A stretch of DNA of 64,000 nt from Bacteroidales bacterium (GCA_011045955.1 DSBV01000126.1:16139-80138), one strand, 5' to 3'. Positions 17,501 through 25,342 are shown, counted from the stretch's first letter. The notes: generated by a model from the letters alone, not told the origin. Numbers and translations are program-made.

Positions 17501-19334
17501 CTTCCAATCCGTTTAGATTAAGTACATTTACACCGCCAAGGGTAAAGGTGGCAAGCGATGCATCGTTACTTAAAACATAAAAGTCGGCAAGATTACGAGC
17601 AGTTATTTGCAGGTCGCTATTATACTGCTGAATTACCCCAGTTACATTGAAAAATGAGGTAGGCATTTGTTGGCCAATGTAGTCCATGTTGTAGAAATCG
17701 GTACGGAAAATGAACTGGTTTGTACCGTCGGTTAATGTGTAGTTGGTGCCATTTGCGAATGTACCAGGGTTTTCGAATTTAACCTTTTTAAATGTAACCA
17801 GTTTTGCTTGATCGTCGGAAGTAACAGCATCAAGTGTAAAAACTGTTGATTCAATTGTGAATGATGCCTCAACTGGCGTTCCTGGGTCGTCCAAAGGAAC
17901 TAGCCTTACCATTTGGTCTACAACCGTTTTTTTACCAATTAAACCTGACATACCATCGCCAACAGCATAAGTAGTAGTAATTTTACCTTCATCATCATAT
18001 ATCAGTATTGCAGCAGTTGCATCCTCAATGAACTTACGATTCTTATAAGAGTTCATTGCAGTTACAATTGCTTCACCATCAAAGCGGAACTCGTCGCCCT
18101 CGGCAAGTGCTCTGGCCGATGCAATATCTGCCACTACTGCTCTTACTGTAATTGAATCTGTTTCAGCAGCAGGATCGCCATCGGCAGCATCGGCAACGCG
18201 AAGCTTGTACTCAGCGCTGTACTCAGCATCGGTGGGAATAGTGAACATTGCAGTACCATCATCTGCAGGAGTAGAAGCCACCATGGTAACCCAGTTGTTC
18301 TGGCTTGGTACCCAAGCCTCAACCACCACGGAATCGATATTGGCTGCATTCCATGTAACGGTAACCTCATCGCCAGCGTAGTATGGGCCGGTGTAGTCGC
18401 CAGTTAGCTCAATGGTTTCGGCATCGGCAGCAATGGTTGTGAAAGTTGCGCTAGCAGGAGCATCCATTGCGTTGCCAGCCTCGTCCTGAACAATATCAAT
18501 AGTTAATGTGTAAGCCTGCTCGTTAACCAGTGCAGCATTGGGAACCACAGTTATAACATTACCAGAAATTGTTGCAGAGAATGCTACTGCGTCTGTACCA
18601 TCAGTAAATGTAATTAGGTCTTCAACATTGGTATCGTCAACCAAAACACCACCTGGGCTGGTGTAAATGGGCTCGTTGAAGGTGATGGTGGGGTGTACAT
18701 CAACGGCAACACCGGTTGCGCCGTGCTCGGGGAAGAAGGTGGGGACGGGGGCTTCGGTATCGGGGCCAGCTGAATAACCTGTCCAAAAAAAATCGTCAAC
18801 CATTATTCTTTCAGTAGTACCTGTGTTTTGAATCTCAATAAGCACATTGTCTACCTCTTCGTTGATAGTTTCTGCATAAGTAAACCAATCACTTGTTGTT
18901 AATAAATTTCCATCAATATTAGACAAACTAGTCCAATCTGTGCCATTGGTAGAATACTTAACTGTATAATTTGGCATTGGACTATCATCCCATCTTCTAA
19001 CTTTAAATGAAAATTCACCAACACCTCCTGTTGTAACAGTTATTAATAATTTTGAAGTAGCGACATTCCGTAATCTAAAAGAGTAAGTCCCTAAGGCTCC
19101 AGGAAAACTATCTTGTTCAGCCGTGCCATTTCGAAGTACATTTGTTCCTTGAAATGTTACTCCAGATTCAGAGTATCCGTGATTTGCATAAGTTGTAAAT
19201 GATGCAGTTCCATCTTGAATCCAGTTGTCTTCCGTATCAAAATTGATTGTAGTCTGCCCCCACCCCACATTACTCCAGGCAAGGAGCGTAAGGGCCATAA
19301 GGGCAGTTGTAAAAATGTGTCGAAATTTTCTCAT
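14517..19334 (-). CDS. Multidomain T9SS-secreted surface protein (lamin-tail, Big_5, OB-fold modules)
   Basis: A 1605-aa secreted protein with a signal peptide (1-26, ending VGWG-Q) and a T9SS type A sorting domain (about 1530-1605, starting LSVYPNPFTDR). In order I see: a lectin/discoidin-like N-terminal sandwich; a Big_5 Ig-like module (starts DTEAPVPTFFPEHGATG); a Ser-Thr-type module with the EVTVTWNAANIDSV motif; an OB-fold-like region; a cadherin-like sandwich; a repeat of the ISWTSANIDSV module; a second Big_5 module (ILSSYPADGAIDVP). After these come a lamin-tail domain (FFSEYIEGSSYNKAVEIYNP), two DUF5018-like tandem repeats (TVTAQDESTQDW / TVTAQDSSTKTW), a second OB-fold/YhcR-like region and a carboxypeptidase-regulatory-like module. 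No catalytic domain is recognisable, so it is probably an adhesin or surface scaffold, though nuclease-associated modules are present. Confidence 0.9.
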   Translation of the reverse strand: MRKFRHIFTTALMALTLLAWSNVGWGQTTINFDTEDNWIQDGTASFTTYANHGYSESGVTFQGTNVLRNGTAEQDSFPGALGTYSFRLRNVATSKLLITVTTGGVGEFSFKVRRWDDSPMPNYTVKYSTNGTDWTSLSNIDGNLLTTSDWFTYAETINEEVDNVLIEIQNTGTTERIMVDDFFWTGYSAGPDTEAPVPTFFPEHGATGVAVDVHPTITFNEPIYTSPGGVLVDDTNVEDLITFTDGTDAVAFSATISGNVITVVPNAALVNEQAYTLTIDIVQDEAGNAMDAPASATFTTIAADAETIELTGDYTGPYYAGDEVTVTWNAANIDSVVVEAWVPSQNNWVTMVASTPADDGTAMFTIPTDAEYSAEYKLRVADAADGDPAAETDSITVRAVVADIASARALAEGDEFRFDGEAIVTAMNSYKNRKFIEDATAAILIYDDEGKITTTYAVGDGMSGLIGKKTVVDQMVRLVPLDDPGTPVEASFTIESTVFTLDAVTSDDQAKLVTFKKVKFENPGTFANGTNYTLTDGTNQFIFRTDFYNMDYIGQQMPTSFFNVTGVIQQYNSDLQITARNLADFYVLSNDASLATFTLGGVNVLNLNGLEVTNPDTDAGATLFVDDFTDFAGIDIAATDDSATVAVSLNGASVDEADYATQVLADGDVVVVTVTAEDGTLGFYKVTITGENRTLTVTAPVGGETFYTGDDVNISWTSANIDSVNIYAEDATSHELYPIAQNIDATLGTYTYTIQNGDFGTVYFRVTDASDETFYANSAGTVTVIDNVSPDILSSYPADGAIDVPTSFTLSITFDEDVNPGAGNLEIYIASDSVLVIQKPVEEFTHNDDVLTIDISGLDYQTEYYITIPAGFVRDKSDNDNEAYGGANTWKFTTMAQPQMDLFFSEYIEGSSYNKAVEIYNPTSSPIDLSIYSLKKGTNGADFSTLFELKGTLYPGEVYVIAHAQAVDDIINVADTIDSGGKIVNFNGNDAIGLFKNDVLIDVIGKTDGDPGDGWPVAGINNATKDHTLVRKNNVVAGNTNWEVSAGTDAASSEWVVYGMDEFSYLGWHINKSSAKDILSIELAEQTGPAIIDNVNHTVTIEVIYGTDPSNLTPTIVVSRRATISPESGVAQNFTNPVTYTVTAQDESTQDWEVTVTVASALSNENDILSFEINGQLSSTINANAATVDVVMPYGTDLSSLTPTITVSAGATIDPASGVAQDFTNPVTYTVTAQDSSTKTWTVTVTVQDIPLTSIYSIQYTTDASGDSPLKGQQVRTKGIVTALKTGSTTFNMWLQDSAKAWNGVYVYGVNNSLGTVAQGDSVELIGTVDEYSNLTEIKTVTYLNKINSGNALPTPVEVIPAQAASEAYEGVLVRLSNVECTVADAGFGEFTVSDGTYTINVDDFLYKYTPTQGARYNITGVVDYSFGAFKLLPRSASDIESAATKYIVTFTVKRSDGTTAVDGATITVTGQGNVTTDASGVATMELPDGDYTYTVVKSGFDTKNGNFTVSGASINVDITLIQTGVPTNPIAKLSVYPNPFTDRIYFTGAEVTRVVITSVIGQVVLDRQVENSESIDVNSLERGIYLIRFYNSKGESVLRKLVKE

Positions 19335-19350
19335 AGTTATTGTTTTTAGT

Positions 19351-19383
19351 TAAACATAAGTTAGTAACAACATGATTTTCAAA
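19351..19383 (-). promoter_or_regulatory. Probable promoter of the T9SS surface protein
   Basis: Minus strand: TTTG (19380-19383), 21 nt, TATGTTTA (19351-19358), one base from consensus, 16 nt before the ATG. Confidence 0.45.
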
Positions 19384-19767
19384 GTAATCCTTCTCCAATT
19401 TTTTGTGGAAAAAGGGAAGGTTAAGTTACAACTATTTTTGATGTGTGTCAATAATAGTATTGGAAAAGATTGCAGAAATTTTGGTTTTTCTAACATATTT
19501 AGTGGTTTATTCTATTGTATATGTGCATTGTAGTGTGATTTTCATTTTGTTGATTGTTCAGTGTGTGGAAAGATTCCAGATTCAAAATTTTGAGTTCAAG
19601 ATTCTAATACCTATCCCGCATTAGCGGGATTCAATATTTAGTGTGTGCAGTGTGTAGTGTGCAGTGTGCACAGAGGTGGTTGGGGTTTAGTGTTTCGGGT
19701 TTAGTATTTGGCTAGCTCAAAGTTTAAAGTTAAGGTTAAGGTTTAAGAGTCGGGGTTTTGGAGACCA
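19384..19767. repeat. Repeat-mosaic spacer with one hairpin module
   Basis: No gene seen. Contains 'attccagattcaaaattttgag'-type text, one hairpin TCCCGC-ATTA-GCGGGA at 19613-19630, 'gtgtgcagtgtgtagtgtgcag' text at 19640-19670 and 'agtttaaagttaaggttaagg' text at 19720-19745. The same phrases recur at 14.3, 21.4-21.6, 22.5 and 34.3 kb. Confidence 0.55.
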
Positions 19768-21363
19768 TCAATTTTTCTTGGGCTTGCCCTTTTTCCCCCC
19801 AGCGGGTGCGGGTTGGTCGGGGGCAAAGAGGCCCTCGCGCGAGAGGAGGTGCGGCAGGTTGGCCACGCCGTACACCACCACGGCATTTACCACCGAGGCG
19901 TGGTTCATGTAATCGGGCGGGCATTTCTCGTAGGTGTCGCGCTCGGTATGCCATATCTCGCCGTAGCTGAAGTCAACACCATCGGCATCGGAGGTGCCAA
20001 AATTAAAGGCGGGTACTCCGGCCATAAGGAAAGGCGCTGTATCGGTTCCACCGGCATACTTGGGCTTTGGCCGAGGCGTAGCCTCAATCACCCTAAACGG
20101 ATACCTTGGATTGGCATTGGCAAGGGGTTGGCAAATGGCATTAAAATCATCAATCATAGCCTTGGGCACCGAGATGCTCACGGGAACGGTTGGTCCGTTA
20201 TCGCGGTTGAACATGGCCGATACCTTAGGTAGCAAGCCCTGGTACTTTTGCACCCAGGCGGTTGAACCCAGCAGGCCAAACTCCTCGCCAGCCCACAGGG
20301 CAACCATAATGGTTCGCTTGGGCTTGCCACCAGCCTTCATGATTAGCCTGGCGGCCTCCATGGCCGTAACCACTCCCGAAGCGTTATCGGAAGCCCCGGT
20401 AGCCACATCAAAGGCATCGAGGTGTCCGCCAACAATCACTAACTCATCGGGTTTCTCGGTGCCCTTTATTATACCAAAAACATTGTGGTAGGGAACAGGC
20501 CCTGGACGAAAATGGTTGCGGATATCGAACTCCAGCACTACGTACTGCCGCTCCTCCACCATCTTTTTGATAGTTGCATACTGGTGCTCATTGAGCTTGA
20601 TATCGGGAATGCGAGGCAGGTTTTCCCAGGTCATCTTTTCCAGATTCTTACGATCGTAGAGGGCGCGAATGGGTAGCTTTGACGATTGAATGATACCGAG
20701 AATGCCCGCCTCAACCATCTCGCGGTAAAAGAGTGCCGGTTCCTCAACAAGCGGTATAAGCTCCTTTTGCAGGTCTTTGCGGTCGCGGTTCTGCCAGTTG
20801 AACCGGCGGATAGAATCGTTCAGCACCTCAATGGAATCATTCCTGGCAATTATCTTAGCCCTACGGGCATCGCCCTCGGCCGACCAGTCGATGGGCCAGC
20901 CATCGTTTTGGCCACCAATAAGCACCCATGCACCCTTCAGCTTGCCCTTCATACGATCCAGCTCCTTTTTCGACTTGGGCTCCAGAACCACATGGCCACG
21001 CTGTACTCCTTTGGTGCCTGCTGTGTACGAGGGTGTGGCAAAGTGGAGAACCTCACCGTTGTGGGAGAGCAAACGGCCAAACCAAGGGCCGCGGTAAAAG
21101 CCAACAGGGAGCACGCCCACTTCTTCGACCATCACATCCATTCCCCACTGCTCAAACTTAGAGGCTGCCCATTTCACGGCGTTATCGTAGGCATTGGAAC
21201 CAATAAGCCGTCCACCAATGCGGTTGGTAAGCTCATCGAGCAGCACCATGGTTTGGTTATCGGTTTGCCCAAAGGCAATAATTCGGTTGACAACGCTATC
21301 GGTTTGAGCAAAAACAAACAGCTGCGCAAATGCAAGCAAAACAACAAGAGCGAACCTTTTCAT
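19768..21363 (-). CDS. M28-family zinc metallopeptidase (carboxypeptidase Q-like)
   Basis: A secreted 531-aa aminopeptidase/carboxypeptidase of family M28. The signal peptide is residues 1-20 (ends FVFAQ). A protease-associated-like insert occupies the N-terminal half. The co-catalytic zinc site is complete: His in GGHLDAFD, Asp in GASDNASG, the Glu pair in WAGEEFGLLG, Asp in FNRDNG and His in IWHTERDT. The C-terminus is a lysine/glycine-rich tail (GGKKGKPKKN). The frame stays open upstream to 21480, but the signal peptide fixes the start at 21363. It probably trims peptides in the periplasm or outside the cell. The gene is GC-richer than its spacers and stands alone. Confidence 0.93.
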   Translation of the reverse strand: MKRFALVVLLAFAQLFVFAQTDSVVNRIIAFGQTDNQTMVLLDELTNRIGGRLIGSNAYDNAVKWAASKFEQWGMDVMVEEVGVLPVGFYRGPWFGRLLSHNGEVLHFATPSYTAGTKGVQRGHVVLEPKSKKELDRMKGKLKGAWVLIGGQNDGWPIDWSAEGDARRAKIIARNDSIEVLNDSIRRFNWQNRDRKDLQKELIPLVEEPALFYREMVEAGILGIIQSSKLPIRALYDRKNLEKMTWENLPRIPDIKLNEHQYATIKKMVEERQYVVLEFDIRNHFRPGPVPYHNVFGIIKGTEKPDELVIVGGHLDAFDVATGASDNASGVVTAMEAARLIMKAGGKPKRTIMVALWAGEEFGLLGSTAWVQKYQGLLPKVSAMFNRDNGPTVPVSISVPKAMIDDFNAICQPLANANPRYPFRVIEATPRPKPKYAGGTDTAPFLMAGVPAFNFGTSDADGVDFSYGEIWHTERDTYEKCPPDYMNHASVVNAVVVYGVANLPHLLSREGLFAPDQPAPAGGKKGKPKKN

Positions 21364-21445
21364 GGTAATAGGCTTTAAGGAGTTTAAGCATTTGATGCGG
21401 CAAGAGGGGAAAGGTTTATTCAAGGATAAAGGATAAAGATTCAAG

Positions 21446-21517
21446 AGCCTGTCCCGCATTAGCGGGATTCTAAATTCCAAATTCCAAATTCAAGAAACTG
21501 CCCCGCGAAGCGGGATT
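21446..21517. repeat. Two hairpin modules in the kdsB-M28 spacer
   Basis: CCTG-TCCCGC-ATTA-GCGGGA (21448-21467) and CTG-CCCCGC-GAA-GCGGG (21498-21514), separated by 'aattccaaattcc' text. The rest of the 312-bp spacer (21364-21675) has 'gtgcagtgcacactgtac' text at 21529-21546 and 'caaccgtcaaccatcaact' text at 21658-21677. No gene is seen. Confidence 0.55.
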
Positions 21518-21675
21518 CTATATTTAGTGTGCAGTGCACACTGTACAATTTACAGTGTGCAGTGTACAGAGAGGTGTTTAGTGATCTTCTGGGTGAATAT
21601 CAGCGCATATCAACTCAATCTGTGTTATCTGCGTTCTGTTGAATTTACAATCAACCAACAACCGTCAACCATCAA

Positions 21676-22440
21676 CTACTCTCCATTCAGTATCCTATCA
21701 GCCACCTGCTTAACCTTCTCGAGGTCTTCGGGGGTATCAACGGCAAGGGTTTCCAGATCGGTTTCCACTACGGTGATGCGGTATCCGTTTTCAATCCAGC
21801 GAAGCTGCTCAAGCGACTCGGTCAGTTCCAGTGGTGTTTGCTGCAAGCGTGTTATACGGCGAAGGATATCGGCCCGGTATGCGTATAGCCCTATATGTTT
21901 CAGATACCTGAAAGAATTTTGCCATTGCGATTGCTCTTTACCGCGAATAAATGGTATAACCGAGCGGCTAAAGTAGATGGCCTCGGAGTTTTGGTTCAAG
22001 ATTACCTTGGGGCTATTGGGGTTAAACACATCCTCGCCTGGGGCAAAGGGTTTTACCAGTGTGGCAATTTGCACATCGGGGTTTGTAAAGCAGCTAACCA
22101 CACGGCCTAGCTGCTGGGGCTGAATAAAAGGCTCGTCACCCTGAATGTTAACCACCACATCAAACTGTATATTCTGCTCCGACTGAACAATATCGAGAGC
22201 CTCGGCGCAGCGGTCGGTACCGCTCTTGTGTAGTTCCGAGGTCATCACTACCCTACCCCCGAATGCCTCAACGGCATGCCTAATCCTATCGTCGTCGGTA
22301 GCCACATAGCACCACTCAAACACCTGCGATGCACGCTCATACACCCACTGAATCATTGGTTTACCAGCAATTATGGCAAGAGGCTTACCCGGGAAACGGG
22401 TTGAGGTATAACGGGCTGGAATAAGTCCAAGAATTTTCAT
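21676..22440 (-). CDS. kdsB: 3-deoxy-manno-octulosonate (CMP-KDO) cytidylyltransferase
   Basis: A 254-aa nucleotidyltransferase that activates KDO with CTP for lipopolysaccharide inner-core synthesis. The N-terminus carries IPARYTSTRFPGKPL, the nucleotide-binding loop of KdsB, followed by GKPMIQWVYERA, the VATDDDRI region and VVNIQGDEPFI with the metal-binding Asp. Length is typical. The start at 22440 (MKILGLIPARY) is chosen over an in-frame ATG at 22461 because a -7 box sits at 22459-22466 and would overlap the upstream start. Monocistronic. Confidence 0.96.
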   Translation of the reverse strand: MKILGLIPARYTSTRFPGKPLAIIAGKPMIQWVYERASQVFEWCYVATDDDRIRHAVEAFGGRVVMTSELHKSGTDRCAEALDIVQSEQNIQFDVVVNIQGDEPFIQPQQLGRVVSCFTNPDVQIATLVKPFAPGEDVFNPNSPKVILNQNSEAIYFSRSVIPFIRGKEQSQWQNSFRYLKHIGLYAYRADILRRITRLQQTPLELTESLEQLRWIENGYRITVVETDLETLAVDTPEDLEKVKQVADRILNGE

Positions 22441-22458
22441 TTTTAGAAGAGGTTTTGG

Positions 22459-22466
22459 CAAAAGTA
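22459..22466 (-). promoter_or_regulatory. -7 box of kdsB
   Basis: Minus-strand TACTTTTG matches TAnnTTTG, 18 nt before the chosen ATG. No good -33 element is visible. Confidence 0.45.
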
Positions 22467-22539
22467 GAGAAAAATAGTGTACAGTGTACAGTGTGCAGAT
22501 AGATTCGAGATTCGAGATGCCAAATTCAAGATTTCAGAA

Positions 22540-22602
22540 CCTGTCCCGCATTAGCGGGAACCTGTCCCGCATTAGCGGGAACCTGTCCCGCATTAGCGGG
22601 AT
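22540..22602. repeat. Three tandem 21-bp hairpin units
   Basis: Three head-to-tail copies of a 21-bp unit CCTGTCCCGC-ATTA-GCGGGAA, the last drifting into 'gggattc'. Each unit is itself a hairpin. There are no spacers of CRISPR type between them. This is the only place in the window where the module is amplified in tandem. Confidence 0.75.
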
Positions 22603-22667
22603 TCAAAATTCCAGATTAAAGAGAATTCTCTTCTATTAACCATCAACAGTCAATCGTCAAGGCCACT

Positions 22668-22762
22668 TGTCATCCAAAGCGTAGCGAAGGATCTCATTCA
22701 TTGAGGATTGAAGAGATGCTTCGGCGGATTCTATCCCGATATATCGGGAGTTCAGCATGACA
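22668..22762. repeat. Short (95-bp) TGTCAT...ATGACA element
   Basis: Starts TGTCAT (22668-22673), ends ATGACA (22757-22762). Internal inverted arms CGAAGgATCTC and GAGATgCTTCG pair, and a TCCCGATATATCGGGA palindrome lies at about 22734-22749. It matches the left and right ends of the three longer elements without their central 200 bp. Confidence 0.6.
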
Positions 22763-22973
22763 TGAGAGGACGGGTCATTCCGTCAACTATCAACTAAACC
22801 CGTATCACAGGGTTTCACTGTGTAAAACGTAGTTTCACAATGTAAATGAACTAATCTGAGTTATCTGCGTTCCATCCCGTTCCATTTCACGAACAACGAT
22901 CAACGAGCAACTAATTCATCGGTGTCATCTGTGTTCCATTCCAAGCACCAAACACAACAACCATCAACCAAAA

Positions 22974-22992
22974 GGGCGGGTATTGCCCGCCC
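22974..22992 (-). terminator. Intrinsic terminator of the outer-membrane protein gene
   Basis: Stem GGGCGGG/CCCGCCC with a 5-nt loop, followed on the minus strand by TTTT. It lies 28 nt after the stop of the gene ending at 23020. Confidence 0.8.
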
Positions 22993-23019
22993 ATTAGTAA
23001 CCTAACCACTTACTGTAAA

Positions 23020-24090
23020 CTAATCAAATGGAACCAGAACAAGACCTACCGAGAATGGGTAGAGCACAGGACCTTTACCCTTTTCGAACAGCTGAACCGG
23101 GTAGTAGTTTGCAAAAAGCCTGATACCCATGTATCCCATGCGTGCGGTAAAGCCGTAGCGTAGGGTGGCAATGTTAAAGTCGTTGCGATTTTTATTCTTA
23201 TGACGCGAGCCATCGTCGTAAACTACCTTGGTGTGAGAGCCAAGCCTTACCCCACCAATTACACCTGCAGAGATGTAGATTCTGTCCTTACGTTTGTCGC
23301 CCATGGGCAGCTGGAACTCAAGGAGCAACGGAAGTGTTAGATGCGACATGGTGATTTTAGTCTTTTCTACCCTATAGCCAGCCTGAATGTAAGAGCTATC
23401 CGCAACGGTTACTCCATTTTCAACCTTAAGGGTTATGGGATTGGAGAAGTGGTAATCGTTAAACTCAAGACCCAATCCGGTTACCAGACCTGCCTTATCG
23501 GTTCCAAAGCCAATGCTATACTGGGTAAAGTTGATGTTGGTGTTCCATGAGCGTGCCTGCTTTAAATCCATCCAGGCTATATTGCCGGTTTGAGTCATGG
23601 ACTGGTTCTTGTCCATAAACCCGTTAATACCCAGCTCAAAACCCGACCAGTGCCCCTTGAATTTTTTTACCTCTTTGTACTCAATAATATCATCGGACTT
23701 TTTGCCCTTTTCAGGTATTTCAATAATTGTTTTGTCCTTGGAATCAACAATTACCATCTTTTTCTTACCGAGCCTAACCACAACGGTATCGCCCTTGGCA
23801 GCCTTAATAGTATCACCCATGGTGTTAACCCAGGCCATATTATCCGAATCAACAGTAACAGCATTAACCGAGGTAATCGTGTCGATACGTTCCTCAATAA
23901 TTGAATCGCCATCAACAACCTTTAAAACTTTGCGAACAATTACCATGGGTTGGTTATCGCTGAATGTTTTAGCACTTTGCTGTTTGAGCGTGTCGGGATT
24001 TTCGAGGTTTCGAAGTATGTCCTCCTTATTCTGTGCGCCAAGTTGGGTCATAACGGAAAACATCAATCCCACAAGTAAAAACTTTTTCAC
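23020..24090 (-). CDS. Outer-membrane beta-barrel protein linked to an ECF sigma locus
   Basis: A 356-aa exported protein with a signal peptide (1-19, ending LGAQ). Residues 20-150 form a low-complexity, Val/Asp-rich linker; residues about 150-356 have alternating aromatic/polar beta strands and end in a phenylalanine-containing strand (VGLVLVPFD), typical of an 8-10 strand barrel (PorT/OMP_b-brl-like). The start codon is GTG at 24090. It lies 213 bp downstream of the ECF sigma/anti-sigma pair in the same direction, so it is a candidate target or co-regulated partner of that sigma factor (inference). An inverted repeat CATTCGA...TCGAATG is in its leader at 24113-24145. Specific function unknown. 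Confidence 0.8.
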   Translation of the reverse strand: MKKFLLVGLMFSVMTQLGAQNKEDILRNLENPDTLKQQSAKTFSDNQPMVIVRKVLKVVDGDSIIEERIDTITSVNAVTVDSDNMAWVNTMGDTIKAAKGDTVVVRLGKKKMVIVDSKDKTIIEIPEKGKKSDDIIEYKEVKKFKGHWSGFELGINGFMDKNQSMTQTGNIAWMDLKQARSWNTNINFTQYSIGFGTDKAGLVTGLGLEFNDYHFSNPITLKVENGVTVADSSYIQAGYRVEKTKITMSHLTLPLLLEFQLPMGDKRKDRIYISAGVIGGVRLGSHTKVVYDDGSRHKNKNRNDFNIATLRYGFTARMGYMGIRLFANYYPVQLFEKGKGPVLYPFSVGLVLVPFD

Positions 24091-24303
24091 TGTTTTATCA
24101 GATTTAGTTTAACATTCGATTGTTTTACCATATGACGCTCGAATGTGAAAAATGTTACTGGGGTAGTTACCTAAAGTACCATGAACTAACAAATTCAACC
24201 AGGCTAATAAAAAATTTGTGGAATGATTCTGAAGACTCGGATTGATTCGGGAAAGAAACAAGATGTTTAACTGTTTTTTGTGTTTCTACTGACAAATTCG
24301 GGA

Positions 24304-25338
24304 TTACTCCTCTTTTGGTAGAATTGTTGCCGAAACGGCCAACAGCCTCGATTCCACAACAATTTTTTTAGCCTGATTGCCATCGGTTTTCTTTACATCA
24401 ACATTAATACCAACCGATTGGGCAAGTTTTTGTACGCCTTTAAGGGCGATATCGCCAATGGTAAGTCCCTTTACCTGCGGTTGTATCGATTTAGCTATCG
24501 TGGGACCTTGAGCTGTTGGGCTATTGTTTTTATTTATGTTGATATTGGGTTTCGCCTCCATCAGAACGGTTTTTGGAACCCGAGGTTCAATGGCTACTAT
24601 CGGTTCAATTTCCTCTTCACTTATCCTATTAGTGATTTTGGGAACCGGATCAACAAGATCAACCTCAACTTTAGTGGTGGGGTTGGAATGTTGTAAGATA
24701 GGTTTGCGCCTTGGTTCCTGAACCGTGTTATTGTTTGGTTGGGTCGGTTCAAAAGTTTTTGCCTGTATATTCTCCCGTTCAGGGGTGTTGGTAGGGCTTT
24801 GATTTGCTACCAAGTTGCTGCTGTCCATCCTGTTAATAAGCAACGTGTTTATGTAGATTCCAATAAGCAGAACAGCCGCAATGCTTGCGGTTGCATAGGC
24901 AATGCGCGATATTGTTGGTGTAATACGGGAATGCTTTAGGCTGGCTTTCCTGGGGAAGGTTTCCGATTGGTTGGCTATTAGTTTGGTTTTTCTGTATAGG
25001 ATTGAAAGGCTTGCAATTTCGGTGTGATTTTTTTTAAGCTCGTTTAGCCACATGGACTCCTGGGCCGTTAAGTCATTCTCCAGCTCGGCAATGCAAAAGT
25101 AATCGGCCTCGGTAATACTGCTTTCGGCAAAACTGGTAGAACGTTTAAGGGTTTCCTTGGCAAAGGGTATCGTAACCGGTGTTGGTGTAACTTTAATATC
25201 GGCTATGCCATCGAGTTCTTGGGCAACATCGAGATTTTGGCTGAGGAATGCCATGAGTTCATGGGTAAGCTCAGGGCTAAGCCTACCATCGATGTAATCG
25301 ATGATAAAAAGTTCGTAGTTATTTCGGTTAATTGTCAT
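24304..25338 (-). CDS. Membrane anti-sigma factor (Bacteroidota type)
   Basis: A 344-aa single-pass membrane protein directly downstream of an ECF sigma gene (4-nt gap). The N-terminus (MTINRNNYELFIIDYIDGRLSPE) has the short helical pattern typical of Bacteroidota anti-sigma proteins. A membrane helix lies at about 149-171 (IAYATASIAAVLLIGIY). The periplasmic part is Pro/Asn/Thr/Glu-rich and low in complexity, with a small conserved-looking tail (about 290-344: KGLTIGDIALKGVQKLAQ). It lacks a FecR domain, so it is not a TonB-type regulator. Presumed role: hold the sigma factor at the membrane until an envelope signal releases it. Confidence 0.8.
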   Translation of the reverse strand: MTINRNNYELFIIDYIDGRLSPELTHELMAFLSQNLDVAQELDGIADIKVTPTPVTIPFAKETLKRSTSFAESSITEADYFCIAELENDLTAQESMWLNELKKNHTEIASLSILYRKTKLIANQSETFPRKASLKHSRITPTISRIAYATASIAAVLLIGIYINTLLINRMDSSNLVANQSPTNTPERENIQAKTFEPTQPNNNTVQEPRRKPILQHSNPTTKVEVDLVDPVPKITNRISEEEIEPIVAIEPRVPKTVLMEAKPNININKNNSPTAQGPTIAKSIQPQVKGLTIGDIALKGVQKLAQSVGINVDVKKTDGNQAKKIVVESRLLAVSATILPKEE

Positions 25339-25342
25339 AGCC

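Larger units (their letters stand above)
22467..23019. repeat. Repeat-dense spacer between kdsB and the outer-membrane protein gene
   Basis: No gene seen in this stretch. From left to right it holds 'gtgtacagtgtacagtgtgcag' text (22477-22498), 'attcgagattcgag' text, three tandem hairpin units (22540-22602), a 95-bp TGTCAT...ATGACA element (22668-22762), and 'tctgcgttccatcc' and 'aacaacgatcaacgagc' text (22865-22910). The minus-strand terminator at 22974-22992 ends it. Confidence 0.6.

Noticed and set aside
22540..22602. Three tandem 21-bp repeats as a small CRISPR array
   Set aside because: The units are contiguous with no unique spacers, and single copies are found dispersed in other spacers; no cas genes are present.
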